Of a DNA stretch of 9,030 nt, positions 1 to 6,484 are shown in pieces. Numbering within the stretch: position 1 is the first letter of the stretch; each line of letters begins with the position of its first letter. Position numbers and translations under genes: made by a program. The notes beneath the pieces were generated by a model. The model was given only the letters and a program-made list of their open reading frames with translations, ran no database searches and was not told the DNA's origin. This DNA is from Desulfurococcales archaeon (GTDB lineage Archaea; Thermoproteota; Thermoprotei_A; Sulfolobales; Ignisphaeraceae): NCBI GenBank assembly GCA_027066265.1, contig JAMOOB010000271.1, positions 1 through 9,030 of the forward strand. The letters run 5' to 3'.

Positions 1-1
1 A

Positions 2-349
2 AAACGTTTCGAAGAGCATTGGTTTGCTCTCGAGGATTGCGAAGCTATCGTAGCAACTATCGTTGAACGCATCGAACAAGATCAAGACTCGCTAAGCGTA
101 TACTTGATACCTACCAAAATCGAGGTTCTACAAGCATTACCCAAACCTTTCAGAAGGTTTGACTATGCAATACTCGAGATGCTCGTTATTCTGAGCAAGG
201 CTATGCATGGAAAGCTCTCTATGCCCGAAAACGAGGTTGAAACCATACTTAGGTATCTCACGTTCGTGATTCGTAGGACTGCTAAGGATCCTAGACTAAT
301 GAAGCTCCTCGAAGAACTGTCCCACGCTGTGAGAAACCTTGTCTCGTAG
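2..349 (+). CDS. Hypothetical protein, C-terminal part (5' end outside window)
   Basis: The frame is open from the left edge to a TAG at 347-349, giving 115 C-terminal residues. A TTG at 104 could serve as a start, but the open frame upstream of it reads like ordinary protein (for example EEHWFALEDCEAIVATIVERI), so the gene most likely begins outside the window. The sequence looks mostly alpha-helical and charged, with leucine-rich amphipathic stretches such as ILEMLVILSKAMHG and LMKLLEELSHAVRNL. I see no signal peptide, membrane segment, metal-binding cysteines or nucleotide-binding motif, and I do not recognise the family. It converges on the KaiC-like gene and their 3' ends overlap by 59 bases. 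Codon use resembles the rest of the window. That it is a real gene is fairly likely; its function is unknown. Confidence 0.6.
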   Translation, partial: KRFEEHWFALEDCEAIVATIVERIEQDQDSLSVYLIPTKIEVLQALPKPFRRFDYAILEMLVILSKAMHGKLSMPENEVETILRYLTFVIRRTAKDPRLMKLLEELSHAVRNLVS

Positions 350-1799
350 ATACGTAGCTACCCAGACATACATGGCTAAGAAGTTCATCGCTAACAACGA
401 TGGGTTTATCCATGGCTCTAGAACCGACTACGTATCCTGGAAGAGATTTCCATATTACGTGGAGCATCTGGAACGTCGTACCCTCGAATTTCGGTATCAC
501 AACGTGTACGATATCTGAGAAGACAGCAACGTCTCCACACAGACTCACGATCTGATCGACTCCTACCCTCGTTTCGAAGCGGTACTCGGCAAGCTTGAAC
601 GTCGTAACCATCATGCTCTTGAGGTACAGCCATAGATTGTACATGAACTCCGTGAACCGTTTCGAGCCGTATATCCTCACGAGAGTCGTGAGTCCATGAA
701 GGAGAAGCACCTTTGGCTGAGATTGTTCGACCAAAGCCAGTACATTGCCTAGAAGTTCGTATGTTGAGTAAGCCGTGGGATTGAAACTCTTCTTAGCTAT
801 GACGAGCGTACGGAGTTTATCCGAATCCGGGATTCCAAACATCGAAGCAGCTCTCTCGAGTGCTAAGAGCAGTATGTCTGGAGCCATTTCGAAGCTTACG
901 ATGGCTGTTTCGAGTCCATGCGTTAGCAAGAACTTCGCTATCAAGGCTAGGAGCGAGGAAGGAACGTTAGCACCAGCTGGATACACTATCGCTACGGATC
1001 CTCCTAGAGGTACACCACCCCAAGCCTCGTCGAGTAGGCTACAGCTCGTTGGCAAGAACTCGAAATGTTTCGAAGCTGGGATCTCTTCCGGTGGTACGAA
1101 GGGTTGAAACTTGGGTCCGTACCCGTCCACGATCGTGAACGGTATCTCCGCCAAAGGTATCGGGTTACCGCGTAGCTTCCTAACCTCCATTACTCGCATC
1201 AGCATACCTCGCTCTAGCTTGGTCTTCATAACGAAGACCCCGTCGGCCACGAACTCGAGTCCGCCTAGATCAACCTGCTTCTTTCCACGCGGCAGATCCG
1301 CTATCGCTATGAGCAGGCTACCGCTACGCGTCACTAAATCGTACAGCACTCCGTGCAGAAGCGATCTCATTTTCGCGGGATCCGAGATCTGCTCGAGAAG
1401 AACCGTTATAGGATCCACCACGAATATCCTAAAGCCTTCCTCGTGTTTGCGAACTATGAGATTCACAACCCTCTCCGCTGCTTCGAAGCCGCTTATCGTT
1501 GGTAGGTGTATGAATTCGAAGTGTCCCGATTTGACTAGCGATTCGAAATCCATTCCAAGTCTCTTCATCTGCTTCGCGAACTTATTGAAGGTCTCTGCAA
1601 AGCTTATGTACAGTGCTCGAACACCCAACGTCCTAACGTTTTCGTAGATGAGCTTCGCCGAGAACGTCGTCTTACCGGCACCTGGATGACCGCTTATCAC
1701 TATGAAGGAACCCGCACTTATCAAACCTATCACTTTCTCTAGCGCTGGATCTCCGAGAACGTATGCTTGGGGTGCTGAACCCTCCTTAAGCACCACCAT
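291..1799 (-). CDS. Two-domain KaiC/RecA-like ATPase with a degenerate second domain
   Basis: Member of the KaiC-type RecA-superfamily ATPases, 502 residues from the chosen start. Domain 1 (about 10-235) has Walker A GHPGAGKT at 37-44, SFAET at 66-70, Walker B IFVVD at 125-129 and the family pattern VADGVFV...MEVRKLRG near 184-211. Domain 2 (about 245-460) keeps the fold pattern, including a second SFE at 302-304, but its P-loop reads YPAGANVPSS with no lysine, and the Walker B position reads VLLLHG with histidine in place of aspartate, so it probably does not hydrolyse ATP. I chose the ATG at 1797-1799 because GGTG lies 7 bases upstream and the protein starts directly with the domain. The open frame continues to 1940, but that part looks non-coding and crosses the C/D sRNA. 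Crenarchaea carry many such ATPases of mostly unknown role, often proposed in signalling or regulation. The last 40 or so residues do not look like the family. Confidence 0.85.
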   Translation of the reverse strand: MVVLKEGSAPQAYVLGDPALEKVIGLISAGSFIVISGHPGAGKTTFSAKLIYENVRTLGVRALYISFAETFNKFAKQMKRLGMDFESLVKSGHFEFIHLPTISGFEAAERVVNLIVRKHEEGFRIFVVDPITVLLEQISDPAKMRSLLHGVLYDLVTRSGSLLIAIADLPRGKKQVDLGGLEFVADGVFVMKTKLERGMLMRVMEVRKLRGNPIPLAEIPFTIVDGYGPKFQPFVPPEEIPASKHFEFLPTSCSLLDEAWGGVPLGGSVAIVYPAGANVPSSLLALIAKFLLTHGLETAIVSFEMAPDILLLALERAASMFGIPDSDKLRTLVIAKKSFNPTAYSTYELLGNVLALVEQSQPKVLLLHGLTTLVRIYGSKRFTEFMYNLWLYLKSMMVTTFKLAEYRFETRVGVDQIVSLCGDVAVFSDIVHVVIPKFEGTTFQMLHVIWKSLPGYVVGSRAMDKPIVVSDELLSHVCLGSYVSTRQGFSQRGTVLRGASLV

Positions 1800-1806
1800 G
1801 TAGTAA

Positions 1807-1815
1807 CACCGCCTC
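1807..1815 (-). promoter_or_regulatory. Ribosome binding site of the KaiC-like gene
   Basis: On the minus strand the sequence GAGGCGGTG ends 7 bases before the ATG at 1799-1797. The GGTG part is complementary to the 3' end of archaeal 16S rRNA. It decides the start over the longer open frame reaching 1940. About 40 bases upstream of the ATG, a TTATTA at roughly 1839-1844 could be a weak TATA box; that is only a guess. Confidence 0.55.
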
Positions 1816-1854
1816 GGAACTCTCGATCGAACACGGACTAATAACTTCCATACA

Positions 1855-1913
1855 CACTCATGATGAAAGCCTCGCGGCTGAACCGTGATGAGCTGGGGTG
1901 TGGGCTGATTCCT
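1855..1913 (+). ncRNA. C/D box sRNA (2'-O-methylation guide)
   Basis: All four boxes are present with archaeal spacing. C box ATGATGA is at 1860-1866, an 11-nt guide at 1867-1877, D' box CTGA at 1878-1881, a 3-nt spacer, C' box GTGATGA at 1885-1891, a 13-nt guide at 1892-1904, and D box CTGA at 1905-1908. Archaeal C/D sRNAs of about 50-60 nt bind L7Ae, Nop5 and fibrillarin and direct 2'-O-methylation of the target base paired to the fifth guide nucleotide upstream of D or D'. By that rule the D' guide AAGCCTCGCGG predicts methylation of the underlying G in CCGC-G-AGGC, and the D guide GCTGGGGTGTGGG predicts the C in CCCA-C-ACCCC. I could not assign either target to a defined rRNA or tRNA position. 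The ends given are estimates; the terminal stem is weak. It lies about 60 bases upstream of the KaiC-like ATG, in the opposite orientation. No clear promoter was found. Confidence 0.85.
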
Positions 1914-1958
1914 CGAGCTATCGCCGTATTCGCACCGCAACGAGCTCTACGAATAGCG

Positions 1959-2133
1959 TTACTTCGAAGCACCTTCGATCTCGACGTCCCCCCGTCGTCG
2001 ACGCAATTCGATGAACTTAGACAGATCCTTCGACGAAGATCTCCACGACAACGCGAACCTCGTTCGATCCCTAATCTATTCGAAGCACTAGCCCTAACTC
2101 AAAACAACGAGATTTCCGTACGAGGAAAGGCCC
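1959..2133 (-). pseudogene. Possible remnant of a small gene (two coding-like segments, frames shifted)
   Basis: Two neighbouring minus-strand segments have codon use like the real genes around them but cannot be joined in one frame. The upstream segment (2020-2133, crossed by one TAG at 2071-2073) reads PFLVRKSRCFELGL and, after the stop, GSNEVRVVVEIFVEGSV, ending at TAA 2017-2019. The downstream segment, shifted by one base, reads KDLSKFIELRRRRGDVEIEG and ends at TAA 1959-1961. If these are pieces of one protein, it was a small alpha/beta domain disrupted by at least one stop and one frameshift. The order ELGL, VEIFVEG, LSKFIEL faintly recalls the second half of acylphosphatase, but that family's GVGFR loop is not found, so I do not name it. 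A chance arrangement in non-coding DNA remains possible. Confidence 0.25.
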
Positions 2134-2136
2134 TCA

Positions 2137-2474
2137 ACACTTAGTCTTATCACTTCCACTACAAAGCAAAGTTTTGCAGAGAAACCTCGGCCACGATGCA
2201 TCGCTTAGAAAACTTTCGATAGATACCTAGGAATTACGTAGCGTAGTAGTGGTTAGCCCTAGCCCGTACAAAGCGAAGACAAGCTCTTTCCTAGGAATAC
2301 GCAATCGCTTCGACGAATCGCTATGCATGCAACCCTTCTCTCCGTGAAATGGGTACTGAGTGTAGAATGTTGAAGCACGAAAACCGGATCCCTACCACGA
2401 TCGGGATCGATGTTCAACACAGTCTACATCGTTGAGAAAATGAGGCAGGCATGGAGGTTCTGACACTGCTTCCA
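2137..2474. other. Intergenic stretch 3' of leuS without a convincing gene
   Basis: I see no gene here that I can support. The contents are minor. An inverted repeat GATCCC/GGGATC sits at 2387-2392 and 2403-2408 with a 10-base loop. A perfect palindrome CGATGCATCG lies at about 2194-2203. The string CCTAGGAAT occurs twice about 64 bases apart (near 2226 and 2290). A short TTTT on the minus strand around 2436-2440, some 35 bases after the leuS stop, could act in termination, since archaeal terminators are often simple T-runs, but it is too short to call. Confidence 0.5.
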
Positions 2475-5438
2475 CTACTCTACGTAGATTCCGGGCCTAA
2501 ACGGTGTTCCGCTGAACTTCTTGCCTTTAAGATCGGGTACGTTTGGATCCGTAGCTAGGTATACCTCTATCGTTTCGCAGTTTAGTACTCGTCGAAGCCA
2601 ATCCTTCACATCGTCTAGAACCTTCGCTTCGTCTATCGAAACCTTAGCCAAGAGTTGCTTAACTCGATCTCTAAGCTCGCGAACGTTTCTCAATACACGT
2701 TGCGCTACCTGGTATGCACGTTCCTTGGGAATCCCTAGCTCTACGAGTTTCGAACCTAGATCCCTAACGCTGCGGCCCTCCAAAGCCATCCTAAGTACTT
2801 CGTATGCTTGTCTAGGATAGACGTAGAGTACGATACGCTTAGGTTTCTCGATACCGGTCGCTCTAGCAATGCTCCTAACGTCTTCGATTAATTGCTCTAC
2901 GAATTCCATCGCAAGTAGAGCTTCCTCATCCACGAACTTCTTCTCAGGCCATCTCTCCGTAACAACGAGGCTCTCGTTGCCCATCCTATGCCACAGCTCT
3001 TCGGCTAGGAACGGTGTGTAGATAGAGATCGCTACGATCCACCCTCGAAGTACGTCGACCACGTCTCTACACGGCTTTTCAACCATCGATAGGTATCTGT
3101 CGACTAGATTCACGAAGTTGTTGAAGAGCTCTATCGCTGCCGTACGGATCCTAATGTTCTCCAGGTTCTTGGCGGCTCGATCGAATAGCTCGTACGCTTC
3201 GGATAGGAACCATCTATCGACGAGCTCGGTGCACGCTCTATCGCTGAGGATCTTCGTAACCCTCTCGAACGTTTCCACTACTCGTTGAAGCGTAGCTAAG
3301 CTACTCTTCATGAGATCGTCGCTTATCTCGAAGTCTTGCGGAACCTCGGCTCCCGTAGCCATCGCTAGCCTAGCTACGTCAGCACCCCAGTGCTCGACGA
3401 GATCCTTCAGCAGTACTATGTTACCCCTCGACTTACTCATCTTACCGCCTCTCAGCAGTACCCATCCATTAGCTACGATTCCTCTAGGCCATTTCTCGCG
3501 CGGGAAGAGCGCTGCGTGATTGAATATGAAGAACGTTAGGTGGTTCGGGATCAGATCCTTGCCACTAACTCTCCAATCCAGCGGATACCAGTAATCGAAT
3601 TCTCTACGTATTCTCTCGATTACGCTGGGCTCAACGCCTAGCCTCTTAGCTATCTCGTTGGGATCACCAATGCCTAGCAGTACGTAGTTCCAGAACGAAT
3701 CGTCTAGCTTCGATGGTTCGATACCGTGGCTTCTGATTAGGTGTATAACGGTGTAGAAAGCCATGTATATAGTCGAATCGCTGAGGCTCTCGATTATCCA
3801 CGTTGGATCCCACGGAAGCGGTACTCCGAGACCTCTCGTCCTTGCGCACGCTCTTCTCCTCAACCATTCTATCGTTGCTTCGAACTGAGCTCTACTCTCC
3901 TCGGGTACGAGCTTCAACGAGTTTAGTAGTTCGCGAGCAAGCTTCTTCCACTCTGGATTGCCGTAGTCTAGGAACCACTGATTCTCTAACAGCTTCACAA
4001 CGACTTCAGCTCCACAACGACAGAATACCGGTCTATTCATGATTTCGTACACGATCCTAGCCGCACCACGTTCCAGAAGAGCGTTCTTCACGATTTCGCG
4101 AGCCGTCTGAACATCGACGCCGCTCACCTTCTCAACGATGTCGCGGAACTCCGGCGTCGATGGTACGAAGCTCTTGAGATCCAGCATTCTTCCACGTGCA
4201 AGCTCCGTCGAGTAAACGAGCTTCGTAGCTTCGTCGAGCTTCTCTCTATCTAGCTGCGATGACGCACCTACCCGGGCCAAGGCTTCGTACGCTGATACCT
4301 TGCCTAGCTCGGGAACCTCTATCAGTACCCTAGGCTCAATACTTTCAACGATCTTCCTTAGCTCGGGCGACAACTCGATTACTCCTTTCTTCAGATCTTC
4401 GAGAGCCGCTGCATCGTACGGAGCATGGGCAGGCACGCTCATTACGACGCCGGTAGCAAACGAAGAGTCTACGAATTTTGCTGGTAGGATCGGCACCTTT
4501 TCGCCCGTTACCGGGTTCTTCACGAACTTTCCAACCAGCTTCTCGCCAGCAAACCTATCGATTATCCTGAACCGCATCTGGTGCTGAAGTCTTTCAGCAG
4601 CACGAGCACCTACAACCCATCGACGACCGTTCTCCAGCTCTATCACTACGTATTCATCGCTTGGATTGATCCAGATATTCGTTACCCCGAACACGGTTTC
4701 CGGTCTAAGCGTAGCCGTGGGGTAAACCACGCCATCATCGCCTACGAACTCTATGGCTACGAACTCACCGATATCGGGCTCGACATCTCCCTGAGTATCG
4801 TGAGCACCTACAGGCATTCCGTGCTTAGGACACCAACCCACCGGATGCGTACCCTGAACTACGAATCCTTTCTCAGCTAAGCGACGGAATTGCCAGTGTA
4901 TGAAGCTACGGAATTCCGGATCTATCGTCGTGAACTCTCTTCTCCAGTCTATGGATAGACCATAGAGTTTGAACGTTTCCTTGGACTGCTCGTGGAAGTA
5001 CCTCGCCATGAATAGAGGATCCTTCATCTTCTCGACGAGTTCTGGAGGAACGTCGAACCTCTTGATGAGAACCTCTATGAATGCTCTGTCTCCCGAAGCA
5101 ACACGCTCAGCCATAGCGATGATCGGTGTTCCGGTGTAGTGGAATCCCATGGGGAACAACACGTTGTATCCTCGAGCTCTCCAGAACCTTGCAATGACGT
5201 CCGCTACGAGGTACGTCCTCGCATGACCCATGTGTGCCGGGCTGTTGGGGTACATGAACGCTGCCGTTACGAAGAGCTTCGGTTTCGAAGGATCTGCCTC
5301 AGCTTCGTAAACCTTAGCCTCTTCCCAAACCCTCCACCACTTACGCGATAAACTCTTCAACCACTCGACGAACTCCTGAGCAATGACTACATCACCTAGG
5401 AACAGTGTATGGACACTACCTAAAAAGCTGGTGTGCAT
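2475..5438 (-). CDS. leuS: Leucyl-tRNA synthetase, archaeal type
   Basis: Class I aminoacyl-tRNA synthetase that charges tRNA-Leu with leucine in the cytoplasm. Numbering from the ATG at 5438, the HIGH-type motif HMGHA is at 69-73 and KMSKS at 666-670. The CP1 editing domain, which removes wrongly attached residues, shows TLRPET at 243-248 and VPAHAPYD with its conserved aspartate at 342. The catalytic core strings NPEWKKLAREL, SLSDSTIYMAFYT, YPLDWRVSGKDLIPNHLTFF and the archaeal-type C-terminus GTPFRPGIYVE are also present. Full length is 987 residues, close to the usual 950-970 plus a short lead. The coordinates use the outermost ATG, but initiation there is doubtful: the first 18 residues lie over a TATA-like element, and a perfect GGTGAT precedes an in-frame ATT at 5384. 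Starting there gives 969 residues and an N-terminus that fits other archaeal LeuRS. A TTG at 5360 is another option. The gene stands alone, between tRNA-Val and a long gap. Confidence 0.97.
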   Translation of the reverse strand: MHTSFLGSVHTLFLGDVVIAQEFVEWLKSLSRKWWRVWEEAKVYEAEADPSKPKLFVTAAFMYPNSPAHMGHARTYLVADVIARFWRARGYNVLFPMGFHYTGTPIIAMAERVASGDRAFIEVLIKRFDVPPELVEKMKDPLFMARYFHEQSKETFKLYGLSIDWRREFTTIDPEFRSFIHWQFRRLAEKGFVVQGTHPVGWCPKHGMPVGAHDTQGDVEPDIGEFVAIEFVGDDGVVYPTATLRPETVFGVTNIWINPSDEYVVIELENGRRWVVGARAAERLQHQMRFRIIDRFAGEKLVGKFVKNPVTGEKVPILPAKFVDSSFATGVVMSVPAHAPYDAAALEDLKKGVIELSPELRKIVESIEPRVLIEVPELGKVSAYEALARVGASSQLDREKLDEATKLVYSTELARGRMLDLKSFVPSTPEFRDIVEKVSGVDVQTAREIVKNALLERGAARIVYEIMNRPVFCRCGAEVVVKLLENQWFLDYGNPEWKKLARELLNSLKLVPEESRAQFEATIEWLRRRACARTRGLGVPLPWDPTWIIESLSDSTIYMAFYTVIHLIRSHGIEPSKLDDSFWNYVLLGIGDPNEIAKRLGVEPSVIERIRREFDYWYPLDWRVSGKDLIPNHLTFFIFNHAALFPREKWPRGIVANGWVLLRGGKMSKSRGNIVLLKDLVEHWGADVARLAMATGAEVPQDFEISDDLMKSSLATLQRVVETFERVTKILSDRACTELVDRWFLSEAYELFDRAAKNLENIRIRTAAIELFNNFVNLVDRYLSMVEKPCRDVVDVLRGWIVAISIYTPFLAEELWHRMGNESLVVTERWPEKKFVDEEALLAMEFVEQLIEDVRSIARATGIEKPKRIVLYVYPRQAYEVLRMALEGRSVRDLGSKLVELGIPKERAYQVAQRVLRNVRELRDRVKQLLAKVSIDEAKVLDDVKDWLRRVLNCETIEVYLATDPNVPDLKGKKFSGTPFRPGIYVE
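5391..5426 (-). promoter_or_regulatory. Likely leuS promoter (TATA) and Shine-Dalgarno inside the annotated 5' end
   Basis: On the minus strand a TATA-like TTTTTA lies at 5421-5426. About 26 bases downstream the transcript would begin near 5398, just ahead of GGTGAT at 5391-5396, a perfect match to the anti-Shine-Dalgarno. Six bases later comes ATT at 5382-5384, in frame with leuS. If this reading is right, the ATG at 5436-5438 lies upstream of the transcript. A weaker competing reading is a leaderless start at that ATG, with TATTT near 5462-5466 placed 26 bases before it. Confidence 0.5.
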
Positions 5439-5493
5439 AGATAGAACGACCAGAACCGGAAATACGCTGATTTGCTAGGATTCGTGAAAGAAT

Positions 5494-5571
5494 TGGTGGG
5501 CCCGCGGGGATTTGAACCCCGGACCTCCGCCTCGTAAGGGCGGCGTCCTAACCGGGCTAGACGACGGGCCC
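5494..5571 (-). tRNA. tRNA-Val (anticodon UAC), CCA encoded
   Basis: A complete cloverleaf can be drawn. The acceptor stem GGGCCCG (5565-5571) pairs with CGGGCCC (5498-5504). The D stem GTCT/GGAC has a 10-base loop. The anticodon stem CCGCC/GGCGG encloses loop CTTACGA (5532-5538), giving anticodon TAC at 5534-5536, which reads GUA and related valine codons. The variable region is AGGTC, and the T stem CGGGG/CCCCG encloses TTCAAAT. The discriminator is A at 5497, and the next three bases (5494-5496) encode CCA. No intron is present. Positions 54 and 55 are both T, as needed for modification by the Pus10 encoded in the same window. It has its own promoter upstream and lies between ksgA and leuS on the same strand. 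Confidence 0.97.
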
Positions 5572-5601
5572 ACGACCGCTATCAAACCATGTGTATGGGA
5601 A

Positions 5602-5610
5602 TAAAAACCT
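5602..5610 (-). promoter_or_regulatory. tRNA-Val promoter (BRE/TATA)
   Basis: The minus strand reads AAGAAAGGTTTTTATTCCC here. The purine-rich AAGAAAGG fits a TFB recognition element and TTTTTAT a TATA box. It is centred about 34 bases before the first tRNA base, so transcription should begin about 7 bases upstream of the mature 5' end. This is the clearest promoter in the window and suggests that the tRNA is transcribed independently of ksgA. Confidence 0.65.
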
Positions 5611-5624
5611 TTCTTGTTACTCTA

Positions 5625-5645
5625 CCGCATTGCTACACAGTGCGG
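5625..5645. repeat. Inverted repeat between ksgA and tRNA-Val
   Basis: The arms CCGCA (5625-5629) and TGCGG (5641-5645) pair perfectly and can be extended by two inner pairs across one mismatch to a 5-base loop. On the minus strand it lies about 27 bases after the ksgA stop and about 15 bases before the T-rich tRNA promoter. It could be a transcript-end or processing structure for the ksgA operon. No function can be read from sequence alone. Confidence 0.4.
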
Positions 5646-5671
5646 GAAGCTCAACGGCTCGTCCTCATCAC

Positions 5672-6484
5672 TTATTCCTGAACGCATAGCTCGACGATCT
5701 TCTCAAGCAGTTCTGGAGATGCTTGGTAAACTCGTAGCTTAGATACTTCGCATGCTAGCTCCTTCGGCAAGCATTTCGAGGCTTCGACGCCGCACATTTT
5801 CAATGCTTTAAGCAGGAGCTTGTTTCGATAGCTATACAGACACTTTGCAAGCTTCTGAAGCTTCTCAATCGTTTCATCGAAGTTCTTCACACGCTCTAGC
5901 TCAACTATCGCAGAATCTACGTCGGGTACTGGTCGAAAGCATTTCTTCGATACGAACCTCAGTATCCTAGCTCTGAAAACGGTCTGGAGCACAACGCTGA
6001 GCTTTCCATAGCTATCGGTACCCGGCCTAGCTACGATACGTTCCCCAACTTCTTTCTGTACCGTTACGATAGCTCTAGACACGGATGATCTCGCGAGCGT
6101 TTCTAGGAGCTGCGAAGAGATGTGGTATGGAAGGTTCCCTACAGCAATATCTATTCCCCGCAGTGCCTTTACGAGCATCACCGCGTCCCCGATAACTACA
6201 TCGACGTTCGTTCTACGCTGAAGTTCTCGAAGAAGTGTTGCGAATCTCGGATCTAGTTCTATAGCTATCACGTAGCTACAGAACGTTGATAGTACGTACG
6301 TAAGGTTTCCAGGACCCGAACCTATCTCGACTACCCTAGTCCTGGAATCAGAACTACACGCATGCTCAGCAATGAACCGAAGAACGTGCGTGTTAACGAG
6401 AAGCACTTGGCTAAGTTCATCGCGTAGACGAATTTCGTGATGTTCGAGAACCTTGAAAATGTTTCGAAGAAAATCCTCTACCAA
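5672..6484 (-). CDS. ksgA: 16S rRNA (adenine(1518)-N6/adenine(1519)-N6)-dimethyltransferase
   Basis: KsgA/Dim1 family enzyme that uses S-adenosylmethionine to dimethylate two neighbouring adenines in the 3'-terminal helix of 16S rRNA late in 30S assembly. The 270-residue length is normal. The SAM-binding motif EIGSGPGN is at 53-60, the acidic ribose-binding residue at E76 (IELD), D100 follows in VVIGDA, and the catalytic NLPYH is at 117-121. The C-terminal helical domain has RVYQASPEL near the end. The usual N-terminal LGQNFL appears as LSQVLLV at 24-30, a divergent form. The start is TTG at 6482-6484, overlapping the DUF655 stop by 7 bases, which indicates translational coupling; no ATG lies nearby. 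It is the last gene of the cluster and ends in TAA at 5672-5674. The prmC/hemK-like gene often found next in other archaea is absent here. Confidence 0.95.
   Translation of the reverse strand: MVEDFLRNIFKVLEHHEIRLRDELSQVLLVNTHVLRFIAEHACSSDSRTRVVEIGSGPGNLTYVLSTFCSYVIAIELDPRFATLLRELQRRTNVDVVIGDAVMLVKALRGIDIAVGNLPYHISSQLLETLARSSVSRAIVTVQKEVGERIVARPGTDSYGKLSVVLQTVFRARILRFVSKKCFRPVPDVDSAIVELERVKNFDETIEKLQKLAKCLYSYRNKLLLKALKMCGVEASKCLPKELACEVSKLRVYQASPELLEKIVELCVQE

Noticed and set aside
775..1647. Long plus-strand open frames antisense to the KaiC-like gene
   Set aside because: Serine- and arginine-rich shadows of a well supported minus-strand gene, without ribosome binding sites or family motifs.
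1800..1940. N-terminal extension of the KaiC-like protein to an upstream ATG at 1940
   Set aside because: The 47 extra residues look non-coding, the extension crosses the C/D sRNA, and a GGTG with good spacing marks the ATG at 1799.
1963..2088. Direct repeat TTCGAAGCAC at 1963-1972 and 2079-2088
   Set aside because: Only 10 bases and built around the TTCGAA string that is abundant everywhere in the window; no repeat array or insertion boundary is seen.
1860..2144. A 94-codon plus-strand open frame starting MMKASRLNRDELG
   Set aside because: Its start codons are the C box of the sRNA, it has no ribosome binding site, its arginine-rich content looks like an out-of-frame shadow, and it runs opposite the coding-like minus segments.
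2387..2408. GATCCC/GGGATC hairpin as a leuS terminator
   Set aside because: The 6-bp stem is about 65 bases after the stop and has no T-run; GATC-rich palindromes are common throughout this window, so it may be chance.
2259..2420. A 53-codon minus-strand open frame after leuS beginning GTG TTG AAC
   Set aside because: No Shine-Dalgarno, no recognisable protein pattern, and the length is within chance for this composition.
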